Assembly: GCA_009837355.1 (NCBI GenBank)
Contig: VXTR01000033.1
Location: forward strand, 1 to 36,458
DNA from: Chloroflexota bacterium
Lineage (GTDB): Bacteria; Chloroflexota; Dehalococcoidia; Lucifugimonadales; UBA3495
Reading direction: 5' to 3'
Length of the DNA stretch: 36,458 nt
The stretch's first letter is position 1, and each line of letters opens with the position of its first letter. The notes beneath the pieces were generated by a model. That model worked only from the letters and a program-made list of their open reading frames with translations, was not told the DNA's origin and did not search any database. The position numbers were made by a program, and so were the translations under genes. Below are positions 18,835 to 27,019 of the stretch, piece by piece.

Positions 18835-18846
18835 ATGGAGGCTAAC

Positions 18847-21015
18847 ATGTTGCAGCTGATCTTCTATGCCGTCGTGATTGTGTTGCTCTGGATGGCGGTC
18901 TGTTCCGACGATGACCCAAACGCCGTCCCGGAGGCCACGCGGGAGACCATTCCTGCCCATACCCCAAATGTGGCTCCAGATCCGACGGCGTTTGCGGCCC
19001 AAGCAGCGGTCACCGCCGTCCCGACGGACCGGCCCCCGGTTGCTCGCCGGTCAACCCCGGCGCCCACGCCGTCAGCGACCCCCACCGTGGCTTCCGGCGG
19101 GGACGGGGGTGACCGGGACTCGCCCGATGGCGGCGGCGCGGCGGAGCGCCGGACACCCGATCCCGGCCCCGCGCCAAGCCCGACACCGGTCGACCCGTTG
19201 GTCCCCCTGGCCATGACCTTGTGGCTGGCCGACGGCCAGTCCAGGACCGCCGCAGCGTCCGCGGCATGGCTGGTGGAGGGCGATACTGACGTAGCGCGGT
19301 ACGAGGTGGCCATCGGATCCGCTATGGGCGCAAGCGACGTCCTGCCCTGGCGCGACGTCGGGCTCATGACCGCTTACCAGGCCCGGAACGGACGGGACGG
19401 CGTGAGCCTCGCCCTGGATCCCAACCAGGATTACTACCTCACCGTGCGGGCGGTGGCCGCCGACCGGGCCGTGCTGGGCGAGGCCCGGAGCGGCGCGTGG
19501 TATGTCTACGAGCCCTACGCCTTTGACGTGGCCCGGTACCCGTCCATCATGCTGGATGCGCCCGGAAGCTTCCGGGAACACAAGAAGCCCGATTGGTGGC
19601 CGTGGGACACGATCAATTGGGACGCAGCATACGAAGCGTACCTGGTCGGGTCGGGAGCGATGGACCTGTACCACCAGTTGGGAGAACGGGTTCTCATCGG
19701 CTCACCGAAGGTGACCATCCTCCAGACCGAGAACGGCTTCCCCGCTCGGAGCGACATAGTTCGAATCGGCCCCAGCGACCCGAATGCGGGAGGCGAGGGT
19801 CATGCCAATCACATAGCCAGCATGCTCTACGACTGCGACGAGCTGCGGGACCTGCCGTACACCGGCGCCTACCCCTACTACGAAGGCTGCCAGACAAACC
19901 CCCGCAAGTACGCGATGACCTCCAGCGAAATGAGGCGCCGGCTCCAGGAGTTCGTTCTCGTCCCCGAGACTTTACCCTCGTTCGAGAGCGAAATCTTTGG
20001 CGAAATGGGCGCGCCGCAGGTCTGGGCCATGCCCCACGCCCATCCAACGGACGCGTACTTTGGCGGAGACGGCAGCAGCGGCCTGCGCTTGGGGGACTGG
20101 ATGTTCGCCCGGTACAACATCCTCGCCGTATCCCCCCAGCCCGGTCCCTGGGCCGGCCCCGAGAACCCCAGCCTTTCCGGGAATTACTACAACTCACTGG
20201 TGGTGGGAAACAAGAGCCCAGGTCCTTCCCACTATGCCCAGTCATCCATCGACAACGCCGGCGGCAGCCGCCACAAGCCCGACATTGCCGTGTCCCCCAG
20301 CAACCAGTCCGAAGCGAGCAGCTGGTCGGTGGCCAGCATGGCGGCGGCGGCGTCCGCCATGCTGGGACTCGCCTACACCGAGCCGCTGCTGTCGGGCAGC
20401 GTCCACGCCGAGGCGATGAAAGCCATCATCCTGGCGGGCGCGGGCAAGGACTACCTCTGTCCCGAGGCCGAAGCGGGGCAGCTATGGTGCGACGCGCTGC
20501 CTTCGGCCGCCGAGCAGTGGCAATGGAGCAACACCGAGACCGCTCCCCTGGACCAGGTCTACGGCGTGGGCCTCTTCAACTACCGCAACAGCTTCGACAT
20601 CCTGACGGCCGGCCGTTCCGTGGCCGGCGTCGGTTCCGAATCAACCGGCTGGGACACCCGGTTCCTCGCCGTGGACCAGAGCGCGGCCTACACCTTCACC
20701 GTCGCAGACTCCCACGACTCCTTCTCGTTGGCGCTAACCTGGTTCCGCAACGTTGCCCTCAACGACGATGGAAGCTGGGCCGCAGACCTGCCCGATTTCC
20801 AGGTCGAACTGCTGGCCCGCGACGGAACCAGGCTGGCCCGCAGCGACGATCCGCACAACAACATCGAGCACATCTACTTGCCGGAAGGACTGCAAGCAGG
20901 CCGGCAGTACACCATCGCAGTAACCCTCACGTCGGCCGAGAACCCTACTCGGTACGGCCTCGCCTGGCAGACCCGGCACGACGCAACCCGGAACAGCCCC
21001 TGGCTGAATCCCTAG
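18847..21015 (+). CDS. Lipoprotein with degenerate subtilisin-like (S8) domain
   Basis: 722 residues from the ATG at 18847, preferred over the ATG at 18835 because GGAGG lies 5 nt upstream of it. The N-terminus LIFYAVVIVLLWMAVC looks like a lipoprotein signal and is followed by a Pro/Thr-rich spacer to about 125. The central region follows subtilase order: VTILQTENG, where the catalytic Asp of VxVxDTG would be Gln293; GHANHIAS with His319 in the HGTHVAG position; KPDIAVSP; and VASMAAAASAML with Ser497 in the GTSMAAPHVAG position. The C-terminal 130 residues form a beta domain (YTFTVADSHDSFSLALTW) like those after secreted proteases. Export is likely. Whether it cleaves is open because of the missing Asp. 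Confidence 0.75.
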   Translation: MLQLIFYAVVIVLLWMAVCSDDDPNAVPEATRETIPAHTPNVAPDPTAFAAQAAVTAVPTDRPPVARRSTPAPTPSATPTVASGGDGGDRDSPDGGGAAERRTPDPGPAPSPTPVDPLVPLAMTLWLADGQSRTAAASAAWLVEGDTDVARYEVAIGSAMGASDVLPWRDVGLMTAYQARNGRDGVSLALDPNQDYYLTVRAVAADRAVLGEARSGAWYVYEPYAFDVARYPSIMLDAPGSFREHKKPDWWPWDTINWDAAYEAYLVGSGAMDLYHQLGERVLIGSPKVTILQTENGFPARSDIVRIGPSDPNAGGEGHANHIASMLYDCDELRDLPYTGAYPYYEGCQTNPRKYAMTSSEMRRRLQEFVLVPETLPSFESEIFGEMGAPQVWAMPHAHPTDAYFGGDGSSGLRLGDWMFARYNILAVSPQPGPWAGPENPSLSGNYYNSLVVGNKSPGPSHYAQSSIDNAGGSRHKPDIAVSPSNQSEASSWSVASMAAAASAMLGLAYTEPLLSGSVHAEAMKAIILAGAGKDYLCPEAEAGQLWCDALPSAAEQWQWSNTETAPLDQVYGVGLFNYRNSFDILTAGRSVAGVGSESTGWDTRFLAVDQSAAYTFTVADSHDSFSLALTWFRNVALNDDGSWAADLPDFQVELLARDGTRLARSDDPHNNIEHIYLPEGLQAGRQYTIAVTLTSAENPTRYGLAWQTRHDATRNSPWLNP

Positions 21016-21275
21016 CGCCGACTGCGGGCCATCGTTCGAGAAGGCGGTCGCCGCGGAGCCGGGTACTTCAGGGACAGAGGCCTTCAGCGGATGGAACGGG
21101 GCGTTAACCTTGCCCACTACTCACCCGGTATGCCGGGCTCGACAGGTGACGCCGTGTCAATAGCAAGCTGGATCTGCCCCAGGTGTAGCAAGTTGGGCCT
21201 GCCCCATCTCCGTGATCTGCGTTGGATAGCAAGTGAAAACTGACCCACCCGCTGGTTTGTTGCTCAGCGACTTTG

Positions 21276-21621
21276 TCAGTCCCGGTAGTTGTCCCCGGCC
21301 TCCTCCAGCGGCGCGTTGAGTTGATGCTGCGAGGGGGATAGCCCCGCCTGGCGCTTCTCTCTGAGCCGGAACCTCTCGCCCCGGATGTTGAGCGCGAGGC
21401 GTGGTGCAGCAGCCGGTCCAGCACCGCCGAGGCAATCACGCTGTCGCCCGGGAGTACACCCCACTCGGCGAAGCCTTTGTTGGAGGTGAGGATGATGCTG
21501 CCCCGCTCGTATCAGGCCGAGACCAGGGTGAAGAAGGCGGTGGCCGACTCCCGGTCGTAAGGCCAGATGCCGAATTCGTCCACGACCAGCACCTTGGGCG
21601 CCAGGTACACCATCGGCTCAA
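21276..21621 (-). pseudogene. istB: IstB remnant (IS21-family helper ATPase)
   Basis: The minus strand reads PKVLVVDEFGIWPYDRESAT, then FFTLVSA, stop, [19 protein letters not shown], then [14 protein letters not shown], and after a shift near 21395-21402 [16 protein letters not shown] to 21276. These are the Walker B and C-terminal motifs of IstB (consensus IIDELGYLP, YERGSTILTSN, ILDRLLHH, GESYRLREKRRAG). The in-frame TGA is at 21512-21514. The N-terminal half with the Walker A motif is absent and no IstA is visible. This is a dead fragment of an IS21-type element. Confidence 0.88.
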
Positions 21622-21639
21622 CCCATACCACCGGCTAAG

Positions 21640-21712
21640 GATGCGGGCTGCGCCGAGCGCAAAAAGGCGGTCCCGGCGTTTACTCTCAGCGCCGGAGCAG
21701 CCTCTTTCATGA
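21640..21712. repeat. Dispersed repeat, copy 2 (pair with 5635-5707)
   Basis: This stretch matches 5635-5707, including the hairpin GGCG(Y)CCCGGCG...CGCCGGAGC and the ending CCTCTTTCATGA. It abuts the broken 5' edge of the IstB remnant. The outer stem is less perfect here than in copy 1 because of compensating losses. Confidence 0.65.
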
Positions 21713-21828
21713 AACGAAAAAAGGCCGTACAGTAACGAGGTTACGGCAGCCCACGGTGAACCCGATTGCTCACCACATCCGTTTGACGTTATGGCCATGT
21801 ACGCACTCTATCAGACGGTGGACTGATC

Positions 21829-22875
21829 ATGCTGCGCATACCCGATTTTCCCAAGCAAGTCGGCGGCGCCTTGTTCATTGCCGCTTTGCTGCTCCCAGCT
21901 TTCAACTTGGCTTGCGGTCTGACCGGAGACCATGAACGGCTAGTTGATAGGTTCAACTTGGCTGACCGAACCCACCGGTGGTCTGGCGACGGGGCGACCA
22001 TCGTGGTCAACATCCACGACCGAATCTACACGGTCAGGGCCAGTGGTGGCGAGCTGCGGCGTATTCCGAAAGAACGGCACGACGGACAGTACTCACCTTT
22101 GCTCTCTCCGCAGGGTCGGATAGCTTACGTGGACCAGAACACCATTGACCTTGGGCTGCGCAAACGGACCAGGTACCACTTGGAAACGATGGACCTTGAC
22201 GGTGATAGCATCAAACGGCTCGCCAAGGTTACTCCCCGGGTCCGACCGATTTTGTCCCCCGATGGCTCTCAGATAGCCTATCCCGATGTCGCTGAAACCC
22301 CGGAAGGGTTACTGCCGACCATACGGTTGGTTGCCATCGACGGTTCCGGTCAAACTGAATTCGGCACCATTCCGTTATCCAGAATCATCTATATGGTCTG
22401 GCATGGCAACGGCCACCGCATCGCCGTCAAGCATTGGGCTGCCGTCACAACGGTTGAGCCGGCAACCAGCAACTGGCACATCGTTGATGAAGCCAGAGGC
22501 ACCTAGGGCTACCTCTCGCATCCGGCCTGGTCGGAGGCTGACGATCGGCTGTACTACATAAGACGTGAACCCGGAATCGCTGATCCCAACGAAGACCCAG
22601 CCCTGCAGCAACCAGCCCACCCACTCCGACTGCACTCGGCCCGATACGACGGAACGGAACCACGAATTATTGCCGATCTAGATCAGGACTTCGAGCAAGA
22701 CTTCGAAGGTGTGACAAGCGCGTTCAAGCTATCGCCCAATGGGCAACAACTGCTGATCATCAACATCCGTCGCATTGAAGACAACCAATTGTACGTGATG
22801 GACACCGACGGGAGCGGCCTGAAGAACCTTGTCAGCGACGCCTCATATACCGGTTCCGTTTGGAATCAAGTGATA
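21829..22875 (+). pseudogene. TolB-like beta-propeller lipoprotein gene with in-frame TAG
   Basis: The ATG at 21829 starts a lipoprotein signal ending LLPAFNLAC (Cys29). Repeats of the PD40/TolB type follow: SPLLSPQGRIAYVDQN, PILSPDGSQIAYPDV and, after a stop, FKLSPNGQQLLIINIRR. The TAG at 22504-22506 interrupts the frame after DEARGT, but reading continues without a shift (GYLSHPAWSEADDRLYYIRR ...) to about 22875. There the propeller sequence ends and the tail of a transposase begins in the same frame. The gene is therefore both nonsense-mutated and truncated by a mobile element. The intact protein would be a surface or periplasmic-side propeller; its partner is unknown. Confidence 0.75.
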
Positions 22876-22921
22876 GCAGTACCCTATACGAGGACGCCGT
22901 CCCCCAAAATCAAACGGAACC
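22852..22921. repeat. 11-bp perfect inverted repeat at the propeller/transposase junction
   Basis: GGTTCCGTTTG (22852-22862) and CAAACGGAACC (22911-22921) are exact inverted copies separated by 48 bp. They bracket the point where beta-propeller coding gives way to transposase coding. They could be a trace of a small insertion or a chance hairpin. Confidence 0.45.
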
Positions 22922-23427
22922 CCGGACGCAAATATCATCTGAAAGGGTTCTGGTTCTCCGCCGCCGTCTGCGCCGGCTGCCCATTGCGGTCCCAGTGCAT
23001 TTCCGGAACCTCCGGCGCCGGACGCACTGTGCAACTCCATCCCCAAGAAGGCCTGTTCCAGGAGGCTCGGGCGTTACAGAAAAGTCCCGCCTTTGCCCAG
23101 TACAGCCAGTTGCGGGTGGTGGTTGAGCACCGTCTGGCCCGGTTGGTCCAGTTGGGCATCCGGCAGGCGCGCTACTTTGGCCGGGTCAAGACCAAGTGCC
23201 AGTTGTACCTGGCGGCCACGGTGGCCAACCTGACCCTGCTGGCGAACCAAACCGGTGTGGTCAGCGATCCTGGCGATGCCCCCGACAGCATTGTCACCAC
23301 CGCCCCAAGCGGCGACGGTAACGGTATGGACCACCACTTTCTGCCGACCTGGATGCTCGCTTGGCTCAGGTCGTCGGCCGTGGCTTTATCACTCCCCCGA
23401 ACCAAGGGTTTCCGGCCCGCTTTCTAG
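22885..23427 (+). mobile_element. 3' remnant of an IS1182-like transposase gene
   Basis: About 180 residues match the C-terminal end of IS1182-family DDE transposases: the CAGCPLRSQC zinc-knuckle-like motif, GRTVQLHPQE, then AQYSQLRVVVEHRLARLVQL and GIRQARYFGRVKTKCQLYLA with AATVANLTLL. The catalytic DDE core is missing. The fragment is read in the same frame as the interrupted TolB-like gene upstream, and ends at the TAG at 23425-23427. The following bases GGGCGTGTTGACGG could be the element's right end, but no matching left end was found. Confidence 0.82.
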
Positions 23428-23794
23428 GGCGTGTTGACGGATCGACTGCTTGTGCCCATTGAGTCAACCGAGTATCTCAACTCACACTGAACCGACAAGA
23501 ATGCTTGACGCGGGACAACAGGCATTAGAGTAGCTCCGCCCCAGTGCGCCGTGCGCGTTCATGTCCAACCTAGAAACGCTACCGTGTCGTTACCATAATG
23601 GTCTTACTGTATCGTCACTAATATCGGCTTGATTGCGGTGGCGAAAATATGGATAATCTTGCTGGCGGTGAACGCCTGTTCCGTTCATTGGGGGCTTGTT
23701 GGCACCCATTTGGCGACAGGCAAGCAGATATGTCGATCGTGACGCAGGTTTCCCATGCCGCCATGGAACGCGCCGGGAAATGGCCGAGGATGAG
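23428..23794. other. Intergenic region between transposase remnant and UDG-like gene
   Basis: About 370 bp, AT-richer than average. TTGACG followed by TAGAGT near 23503-23530 has poor spacing and is not a convincing promoter. No gene is recognised. The reading frame of the next gene extends upstream to 23696 from a TTG, but without protein-like content. Confidence 0.4.
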
Positions 23795-24688
23795 ATGATG
23801 AGTAGCAGCGGATTTCGTTCGAGTCGGTACTTCCGAGGAATAGCGGCGCTTTTCACCGTCATGAAGGCCGGAGTTTTCGGTCGACTTGGGGGTCTTGGAG
23901 TCAATACCTACGGGGGAACAACCACGACGTTCAAAGAACAATACGAAGCCTTGGAGGACGAATTCATAGAACAGGTGAGGAAAGATAACGAAGGCTTGGA
24001 GGAAGACGCTCTGAACAGGAGCGTCTTTTTGCCCAACCTGGCGCCCCAGGGTCCCGTCGATTTTGTGCTGGTGGCGATGGAGCCGTCCACCGGTGGAGGC
24101 GCTGGCGAAATCCAGCAAGGGGACGCTTTCAGTCCCAAAAATTTCACCGGGTCTGTGGAAGACTTCATACTCCATTTCTGCGCCAGGGAGTACCTCTGCG
24201 CTGGCGGGAAGTCCTACTACCTCACGGATCTTTCGAAAGGCGCGATGCGAACCCGTGAAGCCCGCGACCAAAGGCAAGAACGGTACCAGGAGTGGTATCC
24301 ACTTCTGAAAGACGAGCTGCGGCTGGTCGCCAGGCCGGAAGCGCCAGTAATAGCAATCGGCAACGACCCGCATGCTTTCCTCATTCGGCGCGACATTGAG
24401 CCGCGGCTCAAGGGGCCTATTTTGCACTATTCCCAACAGGCTGCCGGCGCGCGGGAAAGGATCCCGAGTACACACCGGGACCGATATTCCAATTTCGCTA
24501 TGGAAGTCAGTTGGGGTGACATTGAGGAGACCGTCCGGCAGGTCATGGGCGCAAGCGAGCTGCAGGATTACATCGAAGGTACATTGGATCGTCTCAGTAG
24601 GGGGCAAAAGCTAACGGAATCCAGGAAGAAGCTGATGTTCACCTACAAAGTCCAATTCGAAGGGATTCGTAAGGAAGTCGGAATATAG
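23795..24688 (+). CDS. Protein with uracil-DNA-glycosylase-superfamily-like motifs
   Basis: 297 residues from the ATG at 23795 (GAGG 5 nt upstream); the ATGs at 23780 and 23798 are alternatives. Three motifs appear in the order and spacing of the UDG superfamily: DFVLVAMEPS (about 89-98, cf. motif 1, a hydrophobic strand ending in G/E-x-P), YYLTDLSKG (141-149, cf. the conserved TN/TD strand) and PVIAIGND (184-191, cf. the IxLG strand after a W..LL..EL helix, here WYPLLKDELRLV). The C-terminal 80 residues are helical and charged. This is a fold-level guess; the family was not recognised and no FeS-cluster cysteines were identified. A small, intact gene within an island of broken genes suggests recent arrival. 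Confidence 0.55.
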   Translation: MMSSSGFRSSRYFRGIAALFTVMKAGVFGRLGGLGVNTYGGTTTTFKEQYEALEDEFIEQVRKDNEGLEEDALNRSVFLPNLAPQGPVDFVLVAMEPSTGGGAGEIQQGDAFSPKNFTGSVEDFILHFCAREYLCAGGKSYYLTDLSKGAMRTREARDQRQERYQEWYPLLKDELRLVARPEAPVIAIGNDPHAFLIRRDIEPRLKGPILHYSQQAAGARERIPSTHRDRYSNFAMEVSWGDIEETVRQVMGASELQDYIEGTLDRLSRGQKLTESRKKLMFTYKVQFEGIRKEVGI

Positions 24689-24706
24689 TGGCAATAAGGC
24701 GGCAAT

Positions 24707-25100
24707 CTAATCGCCGCCGCATCTTTTGCCGAGTGCTGGCGCTCGCGACGCCGTTGCTTCGGCTTTGGCTTGCTTGGCGGTGTCGATGACGCGCCGCTCG
24801 AAGTTCCGGGGACTGCTCGTAGTGGTCGAACTCAAAGCGGTAGGAGCCGCGGCCGCCGGGCATCGGGCTCAGGTCCTGGGAGTAGCGCTGCACCCCGGCG
24901 TGGGGCACCTCGGCCTCGATGACGGTGTAACGGCTCTCCGGGTTCATGCCCGGGATGCGGCCCCGCTTGCTGGTCATATCGCTGATGATGTCGCCGGTGT
25001 AGTTCTACGGGACGATGACGTACAGCCGCACGATGGGCTTGCCGTCCACCGGGTGGGTGCTACCGTCGTAGATGACGGCTTTCAGATCAGACGAACTTAC
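24707..25100 (-). pseudogene. Fragment of elongation factor G (domains IV-V)
   Basis: The minus strand reads DLKAVIYDGSTHPVDGK, then PIVRLYVIVP, stop, NYTGDIISDMTSKRGRIPGM, TVIEAEVPHAGVQRYSQDL, GGRGSYRFEFDHYEQ and, after a shift near 24801-24810, FERRVIDTAKQAKAEA. These are the end of EF-G domain IV and all of domain V. About 30 residues normally found between HPVDxK and LEPI are missing without breaking the frame. A TAG stands at 25005-25007 where EF-G has the Glu of VPE. The first 500 or more residues are absent. It is a relic of a duplicated EF-G-like gene, not a functional fusA. Confidence 0.88.
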
Positions 25101-25350
25101 GCCCCTCGATTCCGACGCTCGCTAATTGCCAACCCAATAGACGAGAATCGGCGAAAACCCAACGGCTTTTGACCACAGGACCCGGGACAAGGTCCACACC
25201 GTTGGGGACAACGGAGAAGGGAAGCAAAAGGCACGGGTATAATGCACCCGGTTCCACCAGCCGGAGGGACGAGACGGCGAACTCCGCATCTGATCTCTAG
25301 GTGCAGCTACGTGAGTTTGGAGCCCAAAACGAGCCGGATGGGGAGAGCAT

Positions 25351-26679
25351 ATGCGCCTCCGAATAATTACGCCAATCGCAATCACCTTGATCGCGCTCGG
25401 ATTGAGCGTTGGTTGCGGCTTCTTCAACGCGGCTCCATCCGAATGCATAGAGGCAGCACAAGATGCCGGCCTTCCGGACGATGTGATTGACCAATTAGAA
25501 AACCCGGGCGACCTGGATGCGCTCGAAAGGGCTGCGCTGCAGCAGGCACTGAAGCAGGCGGGAATTGATGATATTTGCCAAGCCGCCGTTGAAGGCGCGC
25601 GACGGGCGGACGCGCCGGAGGACGATGCCAGACCGACCTCCGGACGCGCCGAGCCCATGGGTCAACAGGAGGAAAGTGGAAGCGCGGAACGCGGACGCGA
25701 TGACGATGAGGCTCAGCCGGAAAGTCGGGTTCCACAAGAAGGAGCCCGCCTTCCTGACGACGAACATCGCAGGCGATGCAGATTCTGGGCGCTGAACAAT
25801 CTCCCGCCAGTAGTCTACGGCGAATTCGCCGCTCTCAACCCAAACACGATGGATGACCTGGACCGCATCCTGTGGCGGGAAAAGATCCACGGAGCGAGCC
25901 ACTTGGGCTATTACGACGGCGACCCGGAGCCAACTCAAGACAGCCCGCTGCTGTTGCCGCGTAGCCCGGGAGTCTATTGCCGGGACTTTTGGGCGGAACC
26001 GCTGAACCAAGACAACGCCGACTTGCGCAACCAGAGATTCGAGGCAGAATGCCGGTTTCACATTGAAGAACGTATCGTTTACCAGTACCAGCGTTTGCGA
26101 GACTGGGTACATAACGACGACGACGGGCTGGTCTACCAGACGCCCAACCAGTACGTGAGAATCCTCCAGTGGCTGGACTTGAGCGGGGACGAACTGCTAG
26201 ACGCCAACGTACCGCCTTATCGCATCCTTGAATTACAGAGCCAGCACCCGTACGCGCATTGGTACGACTGGTTTCCGACCGAGGACGGTTTGATTGACTA
26301 CGTACGCGAATACGACGAGAGGCTGGACCTGGAATGGCTCGGCATCGTAAGAGCGGCCGGTTTGAGCGAAGGATCGACGGACATCGCAGCGTGCCACTAC
26401 TACTACCCGCAACTGTTCTATGGTTACTGGGTGCCGTTTGACCCGGGGCAGATGCCAGATTCGAACCAGTACGATGAACTTGAGATGCCGCGATACGAAG
26501 GAGCAACGACACCAATATTTCTGCCCAGGATCGTGTCAGCGGAGCGCATCAGGGCTGGATACCCGCTGGGGAAGACCGCGGAGCGGTATCACCTATGCGA
26601 AAACTACAGCGAAACCCAAGCGGTCGGGTACTACTATGTAGATCACCCCGCGGGCGATTACTGCGAAAGGAAGCCGTAG
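25351..26679 (+). CDS. Lipoprotein of unknown function
   Basis: 442 residues from the ATG with GGGGAG 5 nt upstream. Signal peptide with lipobox LSVGC (Cys22). Residues 30-80 resemble a small acidic helical segment rich in Asp/Leu/Ala; 85-140 is a charged low-complexity linker; the rest is Tyr/Trp/Asp-rich with several Cys (about residues 144, 209, 229, 350, 424 and 438) that could form disulfides outside the membrane. Repeated short aromatic motifs such as YAHWYDWFP, CHYYYPQLFYGYWVPF and GYYYVD are striking. No family was recognised. A TATAAT lies at 25235-25240 but no matching -35 element was found. Confidence 0.75.
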   Translation: MRLRIITPIAITLIALGLSVGCGFFNAAPSECIEAAQDAGLPDDVIDQLENPGDLDALERAALQQALKQAGIDDICQAAVEGARRADAPEDDARPTSGRAEPMGQQEESGSAERGRDDDEAQPESRVPQEGARLPDDEHRRRCRFWALNNLPPVVYGEFAALNPNTMDDLDRILWREKIHGASHLGYYDGDPEPTQDSPLLLPRSPGVYCRDFWAEPLNQDNADLRNQRFEAECRFHIEERIVYQYQRLRDWVHNDDDGLVYQTPNQYVRILQWLDLSGDELLDANVPPYRILELQSQHPYAHWYDWFPTEDGLIDYVREYDERLDLEWLGIVRAAGLSEGSTDIAACHYYYPQLFYGYWVPFDPGQMPDSNQYDELEMPRYEGATTPIFLPRIVSAERIRAGYPLGKTAERYHLCENYSETQAVGYYYVDHPAGDYCERKP

Positions 26680-27019
26680 CCCGGCAAGGAATTGGGAGTA
26701 CGCGCTGGGTTCACCTGCCCGAATGCTGTGCGTCATTTGCGACCACAGGAGTCCGGTGACCCGTCAATGCCCGCAGATGGGATGACACCGCACCTACCCA
26801 TCATCACATCTTGTGCCTGCGTCTAAGCGTGGCCTGGCTGCATAGTTCCGCCGCATGCCCAGGGTGACCAGCCGCCGCAGCGACCGCGGCCTCCCGCCCT
26901 ACGACCCCGGTTCCGCATCGCGCCGTGGGCGGACGCTAATCCCCCGGACGATACTGGTTGCTGGGCCTGCCGCTTGGGCGAACTGCAATACCGCCTATTG
27001 CCTTTCCCCGAGGCAACCA
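26680..27019. other. Intergenic region downstream of dnaE2
   Basis: 340 bp between the ends of two convergent genes. It holds one copy of a 46-bp dispersed repeat (26902-26947) and otherwise only GC-rich open frames without protein character. Confidence 0.5.
26902..26947. repeat. 46-bp dispersed repeat, copy 1 (pair with 34448-34493)
   Basis: Begins with CGACCCCGGTTCCGCATC, identical in both copies, and continues with five mismatches over the remaining 28 bp. No terminal inverted repeats were seen. Confidence 0.6.

Noticed and set aside
10844-25007. Stop-codon reassignment as an explanation for the interrupted genes
   Set aside because: The interrupting codons include TAA, TGA and TAG, the intact genes use normal stops, and several broken genes also carry frameshifts or deletions, so decay or sequence error is simpler.
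25235-25240. TATAAT as a promoter of the lipoprotein at 25351
   Set aside because: No -35 element at suitable spacing was found.
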